DNA of 64,000 nt from Ottelia alismoides (lineage: Eukaryota; Streptophyta; Magnoliopsida; Alismatales; Hydrocharitaceae): positions 728,501 through 792,500 of the forward strand of contig JAZKJV010000682.1 of assembly GCA_037367405.1 (NCBI GenBank). The letters are read 5' to 3'. The translations under genes and the position numbers were made by a program. Of this stretch, positions 47,496 to 60,900 are shown piece after piece. Positions within the stretch are counted from its first letter, which is position 1. Each line of letters starts with the position of its first letter. Under the pieces are notes generated by a model. The model ran no database searches. It was not told the DNA's origin and worked only from the letters and a program-made list of their open reading frames with translations.

Positions 47496-50400
47496 TGCAC
47501 GAATATGCATCAATGACTTGTGGAGAGGTCCATTAGAAAGCTAGAAGAAGCTAATTTAATATCCCAAGGCATTAGTTCTACCCATGGAAAAAACTTCAAT
47601 GAGAACTCAAACCTCAGTTATTTCCTAGCAGAAACCATATTTCATAATGCATATATTTTGCATATTTATCTAGTAGAATAAAAGGAATGCCTTGAGTTTT
47701 GTAGCTTCTATATGACTTTAAGATATCTATAGTGTCAACTATCATGTTGACCTAGCATAGGTGTCCAATCTATTCTTTGGAAGATATGCGGTAGAATTCG
47801 AGAAGGAGTTTGAGGAAGGAGGGTTTGAGCTTAAAATTTCTCACTAGGGTTGGTTACCTAACCCAATAGATCGCAACCTTAGCTCCTAGATCATACCCTA
47901 CTCGAAAGGGATTAAGTTTCCATCAATTTCATTTATATCTTCCACAATTTTCTTATATTGTAAAGAAGGGAAACTCTTCCTTCAATTAGGTGTGGTTATG
48001 ACCTGATTGCTTCAATTGAGCTCGAAATATTCACAGTACTATTAAGATGCCAACGATGATGATGGAATTGGTGATCACAGGTGTTGGGAATCGAGACCAT
48101 AAGATTGAGAGACGTAGAGGAAGAATGTTTAGCATAGGATGATAATATATAATGAGAAGCTAAAGATGCGTAATCATAAAGTAAAGGATAAAATCTATGC
48201 AGCGAATTGATCTGAGAAGGATCGTATTCAAAGCGTGAAATAGAAGAGAGAGATCCTATTCATAGAATGGATCTTCAGGATAGAAAGGCAAGAGGGTGAT
48301 CTAATGGACTTACAAGATTTGGATGAAGCAATCTCCTACACATCTTGAGAGACTAGTAGTTGCAAGAAGACACATATGCATTTCGATCCTACGTTTATAA
48401 ATAAAAGATTAGTAAAAGTCAATTGATTTTTAGATTACTAGTTTCATAATTTTTGCCATAATATTTCCAAACTTTATATACATACTATTAAAAAGAGGCT
48501 TTTTTTTTACCAAAAATTGGATCCAGATGTAAAGAAATTAGATAAGGACAAAGAGCACTTGTATTTGAGATCCGTAATTTCCACACAATGTTGAAGTAGC
48601 ACATTGTCACATCACTAGAATAAAGCAGTTTTGAAACACTGATGAGGAGCGGTTTGAATGTTTATATAAATTGTGATGGAAAAATGTTGAAATAATGTAG
48701 TGCAAGTGCATAGTATGGGATGCAATTTTTTTTAAACCGAGTCCCGAATCAATTCTGCTAGATTTAGTTTATTAGGTGACCCTTTAGAAAAGAGCAGTTT
48801 TTAAGGGCTATTGATTTGGATCTTTTTGCAAACAAAAAGTTAGATTTTTTTCTCTCATAACCAAAGTAACAATATTACAGGTAAAAAGAGAAAATACATT
48901 TGTAATGAATGTTGGCTCAATTTTAAGAAATTACGTGTGTGTGTGTACACTTTTGGAGTTTCAAAAACTTTTACAAAATTTAAGTTTCCATGGAATGCAA
49001 AAACATGATGTGTAAAATATAAAATTGAGAAAAGAAAATATAAGGTGCGAAGAAAGGAGGGACTAAGAGGCAGATACAAGGAGGAAGGGGGATAAGATTA
49101 CAAGTACGTTCACTTTTCTCCGCACCACTTAAGGTTCCAGTCCTCATTCAAATTTCACTTGTTAGTTCTTTTATTGCTTTACAATGGTTAGTATGTATCA
49201 ACCATTGAGAGGTTAGTTAAAATAGTTAAATTGTCTATATACCATTTAAATTTTGCTTTTAATATTTTATTTTATACACAATTTAAACCTTTTTAATATT
49301 TTTATGAATATTAATTTTAAAACTAAGTCTAATTTGCTTTAAAAATTAAATAACACAAAAGCATAGATATGTATACTAGATTTTCCATTGGAACATCCCG
49401 TATTTATTTTTTAAAATGTATATCCAAGTAAACAAATTCTATGAATGGTTAAATTTCTAACAAACTCCAAAATGATTTTGATATTTTTCTAATTAGGTTG
49501 TTTTAATTACGTAATTATATTTTCCCATAAAAAGTATTATTTATTTTTAATAAATTTTCTAACATAAATTTAATGAATGACACTTAACTATTTTAATATT
49601 TAGAGAGCAATGAATTAAAATCTTTAAAAATTATACTCCAACCAACACATGATTGAAATTCTTTTTTTATAAATAGTGTGTTACACTAAAGAAATTTACA
49701 AAATGTTTTTTTTTTGTTTACTAAGTGATCGTCTATAAATCACTTACCAGATTATAAAAGGTAAAAATCAATGGGGCACAATATGTATCTACAAATAAAA
49801 TCTCAACACAATTAAGATTGAAATTAACATGTAATAATTTCTAAACACTCTTTACAATTTTTGAAATTATAAAAATTTAAATAAAATATCTAATTAGTAA
49901 AATTTCAAAATCCATAGAACTATTTTTCAAGCATGCTTAACTTCATGAAACCAACTATTGATTCTGATGACTAACAAAACATTCAAAATTACAAGTACAC
50001 TAGAATAAATATTGGAATCATACTTTCATCATTCGGAAGCCTCAACTCTTAAAGAGTTTCCATCCTCTTATAGATTAATTGTTCTTTGCCAAAGGTTCTT
50101 AGCTTTGGAAGAGGTTGATGATGAGTAAATTGTACTTCGTTAGGTAAATTGTTCCTTGAGATGTTACATTAAAACAAATTCGATATAAAAACAAAGACAA
50201 TAAAAGGCATAATGGATTAAAGGAAGTTTGTAATAAACGTTTTTTTTTCAGAATATTAGATGGGTTTGAATATTTAATATGTTTTATACATGTAACATTT
50301 TCTTTATTTTTTTAAAAAAATAACCTTTCTTGCATAAAAAGAATCAAGAAAAATAAATACCACCTACTCATTTTTTTTTTATAAAAGGAAGAATGAGTTT

Positions 50401-50500
50401 GAATCCAATCGACAAGGAATTCCATTAGAACAATGGGAATGCAAGATTTAATAAACTTGTGACATGGTCAAGAATCAAATCTTCCATCCCACAATCTCTC
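47496..50500. other. AT-rich intergenic spacer upstream of the Pumilio gene
   Basis: About 3 kb of AT-rich sequence with many homopolymer runs and a short (GT)n at 48932-48945. No supported gene, RNA or transposon end. Open frames are short and lack recognisable motifs. Confidence 0.55.
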
Positions 50501-50510
50501 TACACGGGAA

Positions 50511-50645
50511 AAACCCTAATCAACCTCCACAGCTCATCACATGACCCATCCATCTCGTCAATTCTTTAATTAATCTTCCATAATTTTTTACCCCATCTTT
50601 CTTTCCACATTAAAAACACTTCCCATTGGTGGGCGAAAAACCCTA
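50511..50645 (+). promoter_or_regulatory. Telo-box motifs upstream of the Pumilio gene
   Basis: AAACCCTA occurs at 50511-50518 and 50638-50645, in the promoter or leader. Telo-boxes are common near transcription starts of plant growth- and translation-related genes. The transcription start itself cannot be placed. Confidence 0.5.
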
Positions 50646-51005
50646 GCGAGGGGTTCTTCTACCCCCGAGATCTCCAGAACCGATCCACACCGTCCGTTCC
50701 CGCATCCAACGGGCAGGATCGACGCAGAGGTCGTGCACAACAGTGCTTACCGTGCTCCCTCTCGCCCCTTTTATTGGGACTTTAGTTTTTTTCCCTCTCA
50801 TCGTCCTCCCCTCAACCCACTCCTTCCCACCATAACGGCTCTCGCACAACACTGCGTGCGCGGCGACAAGTAGAGAGATTGAGATCGCAAATCCGCGTGG
50901 AGATATCGCATTCGCGATCCGATCGCCCTCTTGTCCTGCTCCGAACCCTAAAGATCGAATCTTTCTGAGAATCTCGAGCATAAACTCGCCCCCATTGCCA
51001 TCTGG

Positions 51006-51044
51006 ATGCTCAGAGACGGTGTATTTTGCGATTTGAATCGATAA
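51006..51044 (+). CDS. Upstream ORF in the Pumilio leader (12 codons)
   Basis: ATG at 51006 opens a 12-codon frame ending in TAA at 51042-51044, 71 bp before the main start codon and in a different frame. If the leader includes it, it could dampen translation of the main frame. There is no evidence that it is transcribed or conserved. Confidence 0.3.
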   Translation: MLRDGVFCDLNR

Positions 51045-51115
51045 AGATCGTGTCTTTCCGCTGTTTTCATTCGTTGGTTCTCGTTTTCTTGCGTCGATCA
51101 TTCGTTTTCGACTTG

Positions 51116-54100
51116 ATGATGCTATCGGTCGCCGGTGGGGAAGGGTTTAACGGGGATGATTTGGAGAAAGAGCTCGGTATGCTCATTAGGGATCAACGTC
51201 GACAGGACGCGATCGATCGGGAGAGGGAGCTTAACCTCTTCCGAAGTGGGTCGGCGCCTCCCACCGTCGAGGGATCCCTGGCCGCTGTCAAGAGCGGGCT
51301 TCTCGCTGGAGGCCTGCCGGAGCACGGCGGGGCCTCCAACTCCAACGGCTTTTTGTCAGAGGATGCTCTACGTGCTGACCCCGCGTACCTCGATTACTAC
51401 TACTCGAATGTGAACTTGAATCCACGCTTGCCGCCTCCCGTGCTGTCGAAGGAGGACTGGAGGTTTGCGCAGAGGTTCCAGATGGGTAACTCTGCATTCG
51501 GTGGGATAGGAGATAGGAGGAAGGGCGACATCGAGAATGATGATGACGGGGGCTCTTCTTTGTTTGCGCAGCAGCCAAAGTTTGGTTCTTTCCATGGGGA
51601 TGGGGACGCGGAGGCGAGGAAGGCAGCAGCGGCAGCTTTGGGATCGGCGGAGTGGGTTGATAGAGAGGGAGACGGGTTGATTGGTCTGCCAGGATTGGCT
51701 CTCGGGAGCCGGCAGAAGAGTTTTGCCGAAATCTTACAGGTAAACATCTCTCTGTGATTGAACTTTGTTCAATTCACAGTTATGTATACTCATTTTGATT
51801 GCTGCTTGCATAAATGGGCGGGCTTCTGCATAATTTAGTTGTTTATTATGTTAATATTGCCTCTGGGTTTTCCTCGAAAACAGTACTGCCTCTGGGTATC
51901 GTAATCACTGTCTCTATCCCTTATCGAGATAGAGATCCTTCGTATCTTTCTTGTTTGTTTGTGTGTTTGCCACTGTGAAATTAAGAAAGCAAGGTCTTGT
52001 GTCCTTTTGCTGTATTTGGTTTTGGCTACACTTTTACATAATGTTGTCTCATGAAGAAAGGGGTTATAACTAACGTTTTTGCACATCCCTGCAAACGGGT
52101 AATGCCGGAAAGTATGCAGTGTCGTAAATTGTATGCAATAGTGCTCAATAGTCTTGGTTCCTGTTTGTAGTCTTTTTGTGGTAACAAACGTACCATCGTT
52201 TGTCCACCTCTGAAAGAATAGGTTCTATGTTAATTGCACGTTTTGTGAGTTGCCTTTAATCCCGATGCTATGTTTAGTGTTTAATTCTACGTGTCTTTGG
52301 CTTGAACTATTTTCTTCATCATTGAGGTTTGAGATATATCCCAGTGATCATGTTTTGACTAAAAAAGATGTAGTCTAGTGACACTTTGATCTATTTGCTA
52401 TGAGACCTTTTGCAGTGTTAGTGTTTTTCAGAGAAAAGTACATGTTGAATTTCTCCAATTATGCTTTATTATTTTGTTTTTATCTCATCCCCAGAGAGCA
52501 GAGGCCCTGATTTTGTCGGTTCTCCAATCTGATTGTAATATCAATCTTATCGTGGGAAAAATGATTGGTTGTCGTGATTTAGATATATGCAGAAAGAGTG
52601 GCTCCATGAGTGGTGCCGTTTTTTATTTCATTTATTCAAAGGTGAACTTAGTTGCTCTCTATAATTATGTAAATGAAAATTCCAAACCTTGAATAATGTT
52701 CTCATGATCTCTAGACAATGTTACTTATTTTGAAGCTGCTTCTGCTAGCTGTGCAAATTCTGTGGATCCATTTACTTTTCTCTCTCAATTCATCAATATC
52801 TTTAGGTCATTTTATTGGGCTTTATTTCAATCTTAAAGGGACGTTGGTTATTTATTGTTGAGCTTTTAGATGGTTGATTAGCTGATATCTCCAGTGGTTG
52901 ACTTGTAAGTAAGGAGGTTCATTTGTTATTTTTTCTGGCTTGTACACTGAGATGAAACACAAGGCTTGCCCTGTTTTTAACTCTGCAACATACCACTATA
53001 TTTCCATCTTGAGTATTCTCTTCAATTTTTTACATGGTCTTCAACATGTTGATTTGATGATTTCCTAATTAGCTCTAACACAGTCTTTGCTTGTTTATAG
53101 GATGATCTGGGTCATACAGTTCCTATCCCAAGTCATCCATCTCGTCCAACAAGTCGGAACGCTTTTAATATTGGTGTGGAAACTTCCAGTTCAGATGAAA
53201 CACAATTTGTACAGACGCAACATGAGATATCTTCTGGAAAGGGTATGCAAATCAGTGAAGATGGACAAAATGTGGCAGGCATTAAATCTGGCAGGCACAC
53301 GCCTCGAACTTTTGCATCTGTATTGAGTGGAACTTCAAGGTCTTCTACTCCTGATCCACAATTGATTAAGAGGACTCCTAGTCCTTCCCTTCCTCCTGTT
53401 GGTGTGAAAATTGGATCCAAGGACAAGAAAGTTAACAATGGCTCAAGCTCATTTGACTCCATTCCTGCTCATGTCTCAGAATCTGCCGATATTGTGGATG
53501 GTTTCTCAAGTTTGAACATATCAAAGAAGAATTTAGTAGTTCAGGGTATCCAACCACAATTATTAGGCAAACAAGAACAAAAGGGCTTGAATAATTATCC
53601 ATTTGATATGCGAGATGGCAATGTTCGTGTCAAAAAGATTTCATCTGGCAAGAAGTCTGACTGGAGTCGTGAATCCCTCCAGTCAATATCTCAGCCAGCT
53701 GATCTTCCGTACTTTGATCTTGGAAGGACATTTGATGTGAATCAAAATAATCTTTACTTCAGTTCTGATGGGCATAGTTTTATTAATAGCCCAGTCGGCT
53801 CACCATCTAACTCATATTTGAAGTACCCAAATACAGCTGCTATTAATAGTCCAGTCAATTCACCTACTATGTATCAGAAAAATAATAATTTTAATTCTCT
53901 TACGTCCAGCTATGCACAAAGTGGCTTATATGCGAATTCTTCACTCCCTCAAATGCTGTTAAATCAGGTTGGCTCTGGTTGTCTGCCTCCTTTATTTGAG
54001 AATGCTGCTCGCATGTCTGCTCTGGGCTACCCTGGTTTGGATACCTTTGATCTTGGGTCTATATCATCCGGGTTAACTGCTGAAGATTTGCACAAAAATG

Positions 54101-55037
54101 CTATGGCAGCTGGACTTCAGATGCCTTTTATAGATCCACTGTATTATATGAGAGCGGCAGAATATGCCACACAGGCTGCGCCTAACTATAACGATCCTTT
54201 GCTTGAGAGAAGCTATACTGGGAATGCGTACATGGATGCACTGGGTCTCCTTAATGCTCAAATTGGGGCAATGCCATTGTCAGATAAACAATATGCTATG
54301 ATGCCTTTTGGCAACTCCGAAAGTTTGAACAAAGGTTACTATGGAAATCCAAATGTCGGAGTTACAGCTCTTGCCATGTCTTATCCTGGTGCTTCAATTG
54401 GTAATCAAGCTCTATCTGCATCTATTGGACCTGGTAGTCCTAACAGGCACACTGAAAAAAATTCACGTTATGCCATTGGCATGCGGAATGCAAGCAGGGG
54501 GTTGATGGGATCATGGCATCCTGATGCTGGAAGTAATATCAATGACGGTTTTCCATTCACTTTGCTGGACGAGTTTAAGACAAACAAAACTCGTTCTTTT
54601 GAACTGTCTGAAATTGCTGGACATGTTGTTGAGTTCAGGTATAGTTTTCCAGACTGGTATTTTAATTGCATTTTACCTCGGTCTGATCTTCAACATTTCA
54701 TTGATTTCAGCGCTGACCAGTATGGAAGCCGCTTCATACAGCAAAAGCTTGAAACTGCCTCCACCGATGAGAAGAATATGGTTTTTGAAGAAATTATGCC
54801 TCATGCCCTTTCTCTAATGACAGACGTGTTTGGAAATTATGTAATTCAAAAAGTATGGGTCCATCTCTCTAACTTGCTATTATCATCTTTTCGTTCTTTA
54901 TTGATCTAACAATTAGTTGTTAATATCAGTTTTTTGAGCATGGAAGTGCTTCCCAAATTAGGGAACTTGCTAACCAGCTCATTGGACATGTGTTGACGTT
55001 AAGCCTTCAGATGTACGGCTGCCGGGTCATTCAGAAG
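51116..55037 (+). CDS. Pumilio-family RNA-binding protein (PUM1/2-like), 3' part missing
   Basis: Exons 51116-51739, 53101-54638, 54711-54852 and 54930-55037 join in frame to 804 codons, all introns GT..AG. The protein starts MMLSV (a second ATG follows at once). [20 protein letters not shown] and [13 protein letters not shown] form the NABP N-terminal region typical of plant Pumilio 1-6. A long Ser/Asn-rich segment follows. The PUF domain begins [14 protein letters not shown]. Repeat 1 has SRFIQ, repeat 2 NYVIQ and repeat 3 CRVIQ, the base-reading triplets which in Pumilio proteins contact A, U and A near the 3' end of UGUA-type sites. Pumilio proteins bind 3' UTRs and repress or destabilise mRNAs in the cytoplasm. 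Exon 4 ends with a good donor. No exon for repeats 4-8 was found up to 64000. The gene continues past the window or has been broken. Confidence 0.93.
54639..54710 (+). other. 72-nt in-frame, stop-free intron within PUF repeat 1
   Basis: Begins GTATAG and ends TTGATTTCAG. Removing it restores the conserved [14 protein letters not shown] sequence; keeping it inserts 24 residues with no stop codon. Its length is a multiple of three, so retention would keep the frame, which is the definition of an exitron-like intron. Confidence 0.75.
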
Positions 55038-55964
55038 GTATTTGCATGTCATATATTAACTTTATCAACTTATAATACTCTTGAGAATTTCTTTTTTAGT
55101 TCGGACTGAATGACTGAGGTTTGAGTTTGTGTAGCACTTACCCTTTATTTATGTAAAAAATCTCAACATCCATTTACGGGTTTTGTTCTTGTAAAAGATT
55201 GACCTTATTTTTTTACCTTTGCATATTAGATTTGATATTATGTGGTTTTAGAATCATGCCTTGAAGCACTGCAGTGCCAACTTCCTGGTGATTTTCGAGG
55301 GAAATTAGCACTGTAGCTATTAACTTCAATCTGCTTTATTGAGATGTAAGCCTTGACAGGTTGAGGCGATCATCATCTCAGTCAAATGATGGAAACTGAC
55401 ATTTTAATTGAATAGTTTTTGGTTGCATACTTACTATAGATTATAATTAATAAATGAAATAACTTGTCAGAATATAGATTCATACTCACATATATTGAAG
55501 CAGGCCCAAATTTTCATTACAAGTTGGTTGGCCTCATCAAAATATTCTACACACTGGAATCTAGATATTGTACTATGACTGTGATGGATTCTTCTGTTTA
55601 CTGCTGTAATGCTCCCTTCTCACTGATATTGTTGATATGCAAGAAAAATTGGAAATAACTATCCAAGAGTGTGAAGTTGCTATTATTACTGTGAATCAGT
55701 GACGGGCCAAACACTCTAAAGATAGTTCGGATGTTCGTGCCATGCCATAGAGTTTTGATGTTTGGGGGCAGTTTACAAAGAGCTGGGTTTTCATCCTCTT
55801 GATGTATTTATGGGGCATGGCCTATCATTAATTTACTTCTGTTGGTGAAACCATGTTTCTGCTTCTGCCTTGCAGAATCACTTTACACAAGGTCAAGAGT
55901 GGTTTTGGTTTGGATAGAGATGCAATAAAAGCTGATCCACCCATTTTGGGGCATTTGCTCTTCG
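55038..55964. other. Pumilio intron 4 (start)
   Basis: Begins GTATTTGC at 55038. No sequence encoding the next PUF repeat (expected to contain NHVIQK) was seen here or further right. Apart from the solo LTR that follows it shows nothing special. Confidence 0.6.
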
Positions 55965-57392
55965 ACAATTGATGCAACCTAATGGGACAAAGACCTAACT
56001 GGCAATTCGAACAATGAAACTACGGAATTAAAATGACGAAAAGAATACAAATGATGTGCGTTACGCAAAAATCAGCAACAAGTGACGACAAAATACTCAA
56101 ATTTTAGTATCGATTCTTCCACAAACTTTGGGCAGTCAAGTAGTTAATGATTAGAGGAATTAAATAACGATGTGACAGTCTTAGATTCTCAATAAATCAC
56201 CAAACTAAACAACAATGTAACAATCCACAAATCTAACTTTCAAAGTGGAATAACATACGGGAGAAACTCTCATACCACAACCGGCGCGGGATGGTAGTGA
56301 ACGCTCCAGATCCGGTCGGCGTTCCTTGAGGATCGGAAAGCTTGCTGCGGCACAGGGAAGGCCTCTTGACATGGTCGCAGGATAGCGAAAAGGTGTTGGC
56401 TTGACTGTGGGTGCCGGCGGTAACAGGATTGTGGAGGTGATGGTCACGGTCCCAGGGAAGGGACACGAATGTGTAACGGGGAGGGGAGGGGGTGTGGTGG
56501 CTCTGAGGGTGTTGGCGGCGCAGGGGAGGATGGGAAGGTGGGGAAGGCGGAGGCGCAGTCGCGTGGTGGCGGGGAATCGCGTGGGCTCGCAGGGCGGCGA
56601 GGGCGGGGCCTTTGGGGTGTTGCGTGCTGGCGGGGGGGGGGTGGTTGGAGAGGCGAACAGCGGAGGGGGGGAATGGGGAAAGAAGGGAGGAGAGGGGGCG
56701 GAATCGAGAGGGGAGGAGAAGGAATGGGAGGGGAGGGTGCATGATGAAGTCGGCAGGGAGGAGAAGGGAAGGCAACGGCGGTTGGGGGTGGGTTAGGGTT
56801 ACGGGGTGGAAAGGGAAGTATCGGGGAGAGAGGGAGGGGATGGGCTGAAAGAGGAGAGAGAGAGAGAGTTGAGGGGAGAAAATTTAATTCATTCAAACTT
56901 CCTTAACCCTAATACAAAGGGGGCCTTTATAGAGGCTACTCCCCCTCAAAATAAGCAACAACTACCTAAAATTAGGGAAAGAAGAAAACAAACAAAAAAG
57001 AAAGGATAAAGGTCTTTTATAATGAGCCTTTTACATAGAAAATAAATAAATAACAAATGATAAATAAAATAACAAAACAAATGTTCCTAAAGTTGGTATC
57101 GGGGAGAGAGGGAGGGGATGGGCCGAGAGAGGAGAGAGAGAGAGTTGAGGGGAGAAAATTTAATTCATTCAAACTTCCTTAACCCTAATACAAAGGGGGC
57201 CTTTATAGAGGCTACTCCCCCTCAAAATAAGCAACAACTCCCTAAAATTAGGGAAAGAAGAAAACAAACAAAAAAGAAAGGATAAAGGTCTTTTATAATG
57301 AGCCTTTTACATAGAAAATAAATAAATAACAAATGATAAATAAAATAACAAAACAAATGTTCCTAAAGTTGGTATCATGCTGCATCAACAAT
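55965..57392 (-). mobile_element. Solo LTR (1418 bp) with 5-bp target duplication
   Basis: ACAAT flanks both ends (55965-55969 and 57388-57392). The LTR (55970-57387) begins TGATGCA and ends TGCATCA, a 7-bp inverted terminal pair of the TG..CA type. On the minus strand CTATAAAGGCCCCC (near 56923 and 57200) is a TATA-like promoter motif, so that is the likely orientation. 56230-56870 is strongly G-rich on the plus strand. No internal region or second LTR accompanies it, so it is a solo LTR left by recombination. Confidence 0.85.
56819..57374. repeat. 278-bp tandem duplication within the solo LTR
   Basis: TATCGGGGAGAGAGGGAGGG begins at 56819 and 57097. The two copies are almost identical apart from small changes in the (GA)n run. 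Each copy contains the TATA-like motif, so the LTR has a doubled promoter segment. Confidence 0.93.
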
Positions 57393-57989
57393 GATTTTAT
57401 ATGTTGAATTTCATCCTTTCTCTTCTGTTTGCGAAACCTGTCTCTTGCTCTTTGGCAACAATTCTATATGTTTGGTTCTATTCGTTTTACTTCTGTTTGT
57501 GAAACCTATGTTGACTATCCAAGAAGTAGTCTGAGTGCAAATAGCAATCCTATTTGGTTTTTTATAGGAACCTGCTTAAATTTATATGATACTATTTTTT
57601 ACTTATGAAATGGGGGTGTCTAGAATGACTCTCTGCAGTTTTTGGTTTCGTGGATTTTGTTGCACTACTGGCATTTGCTCTTGGCAATGCTGTATCATTC
57701 TGACAGTTAGGAGTCTTTTGATCATCATTTTGTCCAGCTTAGTTACTTTCCATGCTTCCACTGCTCATGAAAGTTTGATATAATATATTTTTCAGCATCT
57801 TCTTTTGATTAATGCAGCATCTAGACCGCTAGTTTTAGGAGAATTTAAATCCTTTGTGATTCTCTTTCTAGCTACATTACTAATACCCCTATCCTGTAAG
57901 CAATGATTTGTATGAAATGGGGAGACAATATGAGATCGGGGAGATAGGTGAGCAATGTGGTGAGAGAAAAGGGCCTGGAAGAGGGGTGG
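57393..57989. other. Unassigned sequence between solo LTR and array
   Basis: T-rich, intron-like sequence. No exon, RNA gene or transposon end recognised. Confidence 0.45.
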
Positions 57990-60900
57990 GTGGTGGGGCA
58001 TGAGGGTAGCGGATCCAGAGGGGTTTGGGTGGTTGAGTTGAGGTGCATTGTCACCAATCGGCAAGGTTGTAGACTTCGGTACTCGGTTGGCCAGATCGCT
58101 GACTAAGGATCAATTGTCAGTCGGTTAAATATCAATAAACAGTCGACTGATTAATTGGATTTAGTTGGACTTTTGTCGGCTTTAATTTTTTTATACATAT
58201 ATTCATTATATTTATATAGGTTTGTACAGGTTTGTACATTTTCTATGCTATCAAAATATTAATCATATTAGATGAATTTTTCTTAAAAAAGGAAAAAAGG
58301 TTCTCCAAGTAAAAACTAGTTGGGTGTTCATGGATCTTCTTAGTTTGTTTTTATTGTAGGGACATCAGTCTTGTAAAATCTATGTGCAATTGATTATGGG
58401 GCGGCTTTGTGTTGTATGGGGGCAAGGCATTTGTGGGCTTTGGTGGTTATGATATAGATAAGGAGAATGATTGCATTTATACCTAGGGGGTTTTCTTTAG
58501 TGGACACATAAAGATAGTAGAGTCTGCAAAGCCAAAGTGGGTTGGGGTTCGGTATTGGGTACTCGATTGGCTAGATCACTGAGGATTTATGAGCAGTCAG
58601 CTAAGGATCAATCGACGATCATTTGACTAATCGGTTTTAGTTGGTCTTTAGTCGATTTTGAATTTTTTTATACTTGTATTATATTTATATAGGTTTGTAC
58701 ATTTTCTATACAATCAAAATGAAATAAAAGAAGCAACTGAATTTAAATAAAACATTAAGGATATCAGAAGAAGTTTGCTTAAAAAGGAAAAATATGATGT
58801 CTCCAAGTAAAAACTAGTTGGGAGTTCATGGATCTTTTTGTTTGTTTTTGTTGTAGGGACATCGATCTTCTATAATATGTATGCAATTGATTATGGTATG
58901 ACATTGTATTGGATGGGGGCAAGGCATTTGTGGGTTGTTGGTGGATATGATATAGATAAGGAGAATGCTTGCATTTATACCTAGCGCTTGGGTGGTTAGG
59001 TTCCAGGTAGAGGTGCATTGTCATCTCGACATGTGAGTCTAACTTTGATTGGAGGGTTTGGGTCCTTACAGAGGTGGTTGCATGATTTTGTTGTTGCTTG
59101 GGAGTACATCGTGCTTGTGAGCTCATGGATCTCCTTGTCTGAGGGACATCCATTTTCGGTACTGGATGTGTAATGGTATGCCATTGTTTCAATAAGTTAT
59201 AGAAGGAGAATTATTGCATTGATACCTCAATTTGGAAGGAGTCTCATCTTTAGTGGGTAAATGATAATGGAGTTTGCAGAGCGAAGGTGGTTACTGAGGG
59301 GCATTGGTCTATGATAATAGATGTGGAGGGGGGGATGAGCGTAGCGGATCTAGAGAGGTTTGGGTGGTTGAGTTGAGGTGCATTGCCATCAATTGGCAAG
59401 GTTGCAGACTTCAGTACTCGGTTGGCCAGATCACTAACTAAGGATCAATTGTCAGTCGTTTAAAGATCAATCAGCAGGTGGCTAATTAATATGATTTAGT
59501 TGGACTTTTGTCGGCTTTGATTTTATTATACATATATTCATTATATTTATATAGGTTTGTACATTTTTTATACTATCAAAATAATAATCATATTAGAAGA
59601 AATTTTCTTAAAAAGGAAAAAAGGTTCTCCAAGTAAAAACTAGTTGGGTATTCATGGATCTTCTTAGTTTGTTTTTATTGTAGGGACATCAGTCTTGTAA
59701 AATCTACGTGCAATTGATTATGGGACGGCTTTGTGTTGGATGGGGGCAAGGCGTTTGTGGGTTTTGGTGGTTATGATATAGATAAGGAGAATGATTGCAT
59801 TTATACCTAGGGGGGTCTTCTTTAGTGGACACATAATGACAATAGACTCTGCAAAGCCAAAGTGGGTTGGGGTTCGGTATTGGGTACTCGATTGGCTAGA
59901 TCACTGAGGATTAGTGAGCAGTCAGCTATGGATCAATCGACGATCATTTGACTAACCGGATTTAGTTGGTCTTTAGTCGGTTTTGAATTTTTTATACTTA
60001 TATTATATTTATATAGGTTTGTACATTTTCCATACAATCAAAATGAGAAAAAAGAAGTAATTCAATTTAAATAAAATATTAAGCATATCAGGAGAAGTTT
60101 GCTTAAAAAGGAAAAAAATATGATGTCTCCAAATAAAAACTAGTTGGGAGTTCATGGATCTTTTTGTTTGTTTTTGTTGTAGGGACATCTATCTTCTATA
60201 ATATGTATGCAATTGATTATGGTATGACATTGTATTAGATGGGGGCAAGGCATTTTTGGGTTGTTGGTGGTTATGATGTAGACAAGGAGAATGCTTGCAT
60301 TATACCCAGAGGAAGCCTTCTATAGTGGATACATAGTGACAATGGAGTTTGCAAAGCCAAGGTGGGTTAGGGTAGCTGATCTAGAGTGGGCTTGGGTGGT
60401 TAGGTTCCAGGTAGAGGTGCATTGTCATCTCGACATGTGAGTCTAACTGCGATTGGAGGGTCTGGGTCCTTACAGAGGTGGTTGCATGATTTTGTTGTCG
60501 CTTGAGAGTACATCGTGCTTGTGAGTTCGTGTATCTCCTTGTCTGGGTTTCGTTGCAGGGACATCCATTTTCAGTACTGGATGTGTAATGGTATGACATT
60601 GTTTCAATAAGTTTTAGAAGGAGAATTATTGCATTGATACCTCTGTTTGGAAGGAGTCCCATCTTTAGTGGGTAAATGATAATGGAGTTTGCAGAGCCAA
60701 GGTGGTTACTGAGGGGCATTGGTCTATGATAATAGATGTGGAGGGGGGGGGGGATGAGGGTAGCGGATCCAGAGGGGTTTGGGTGGTTGAGTTGAGGTGC
60801 ATTGCCGTCAATCGGCAAGGTTGCTGACTTCGGTACTCGGTTGGCCAAATCACTGACTAAGAATCAATTGTCAGTCGTTTAAAGATCAATCAACAGTTGG

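Noticed and set aside
50643..51101. Minus-strand open frame of 152 codons upstream of the Pumilio start
   Set aside because: It lies antisense to the GC-rich Pumilio leader and has no recognisable domain; open antisense frames are common in such sequence.
54639..54710. Treating the 54 kb region as one uninterrupted Pumilio exon
   Set aside because: The frame is open, but the 24 extra residues break a strongly conserved PUF repeat and are bounded by good splice sites, so an intron is the better reading.
56233..56896. Overlapping Pro/Ser-rich (-) and Gly/Arg-rich (+) open frames
   Set aside because: They sit in the strand-biased G-rich part of the solo LTR; the residues simply mirror base composition.
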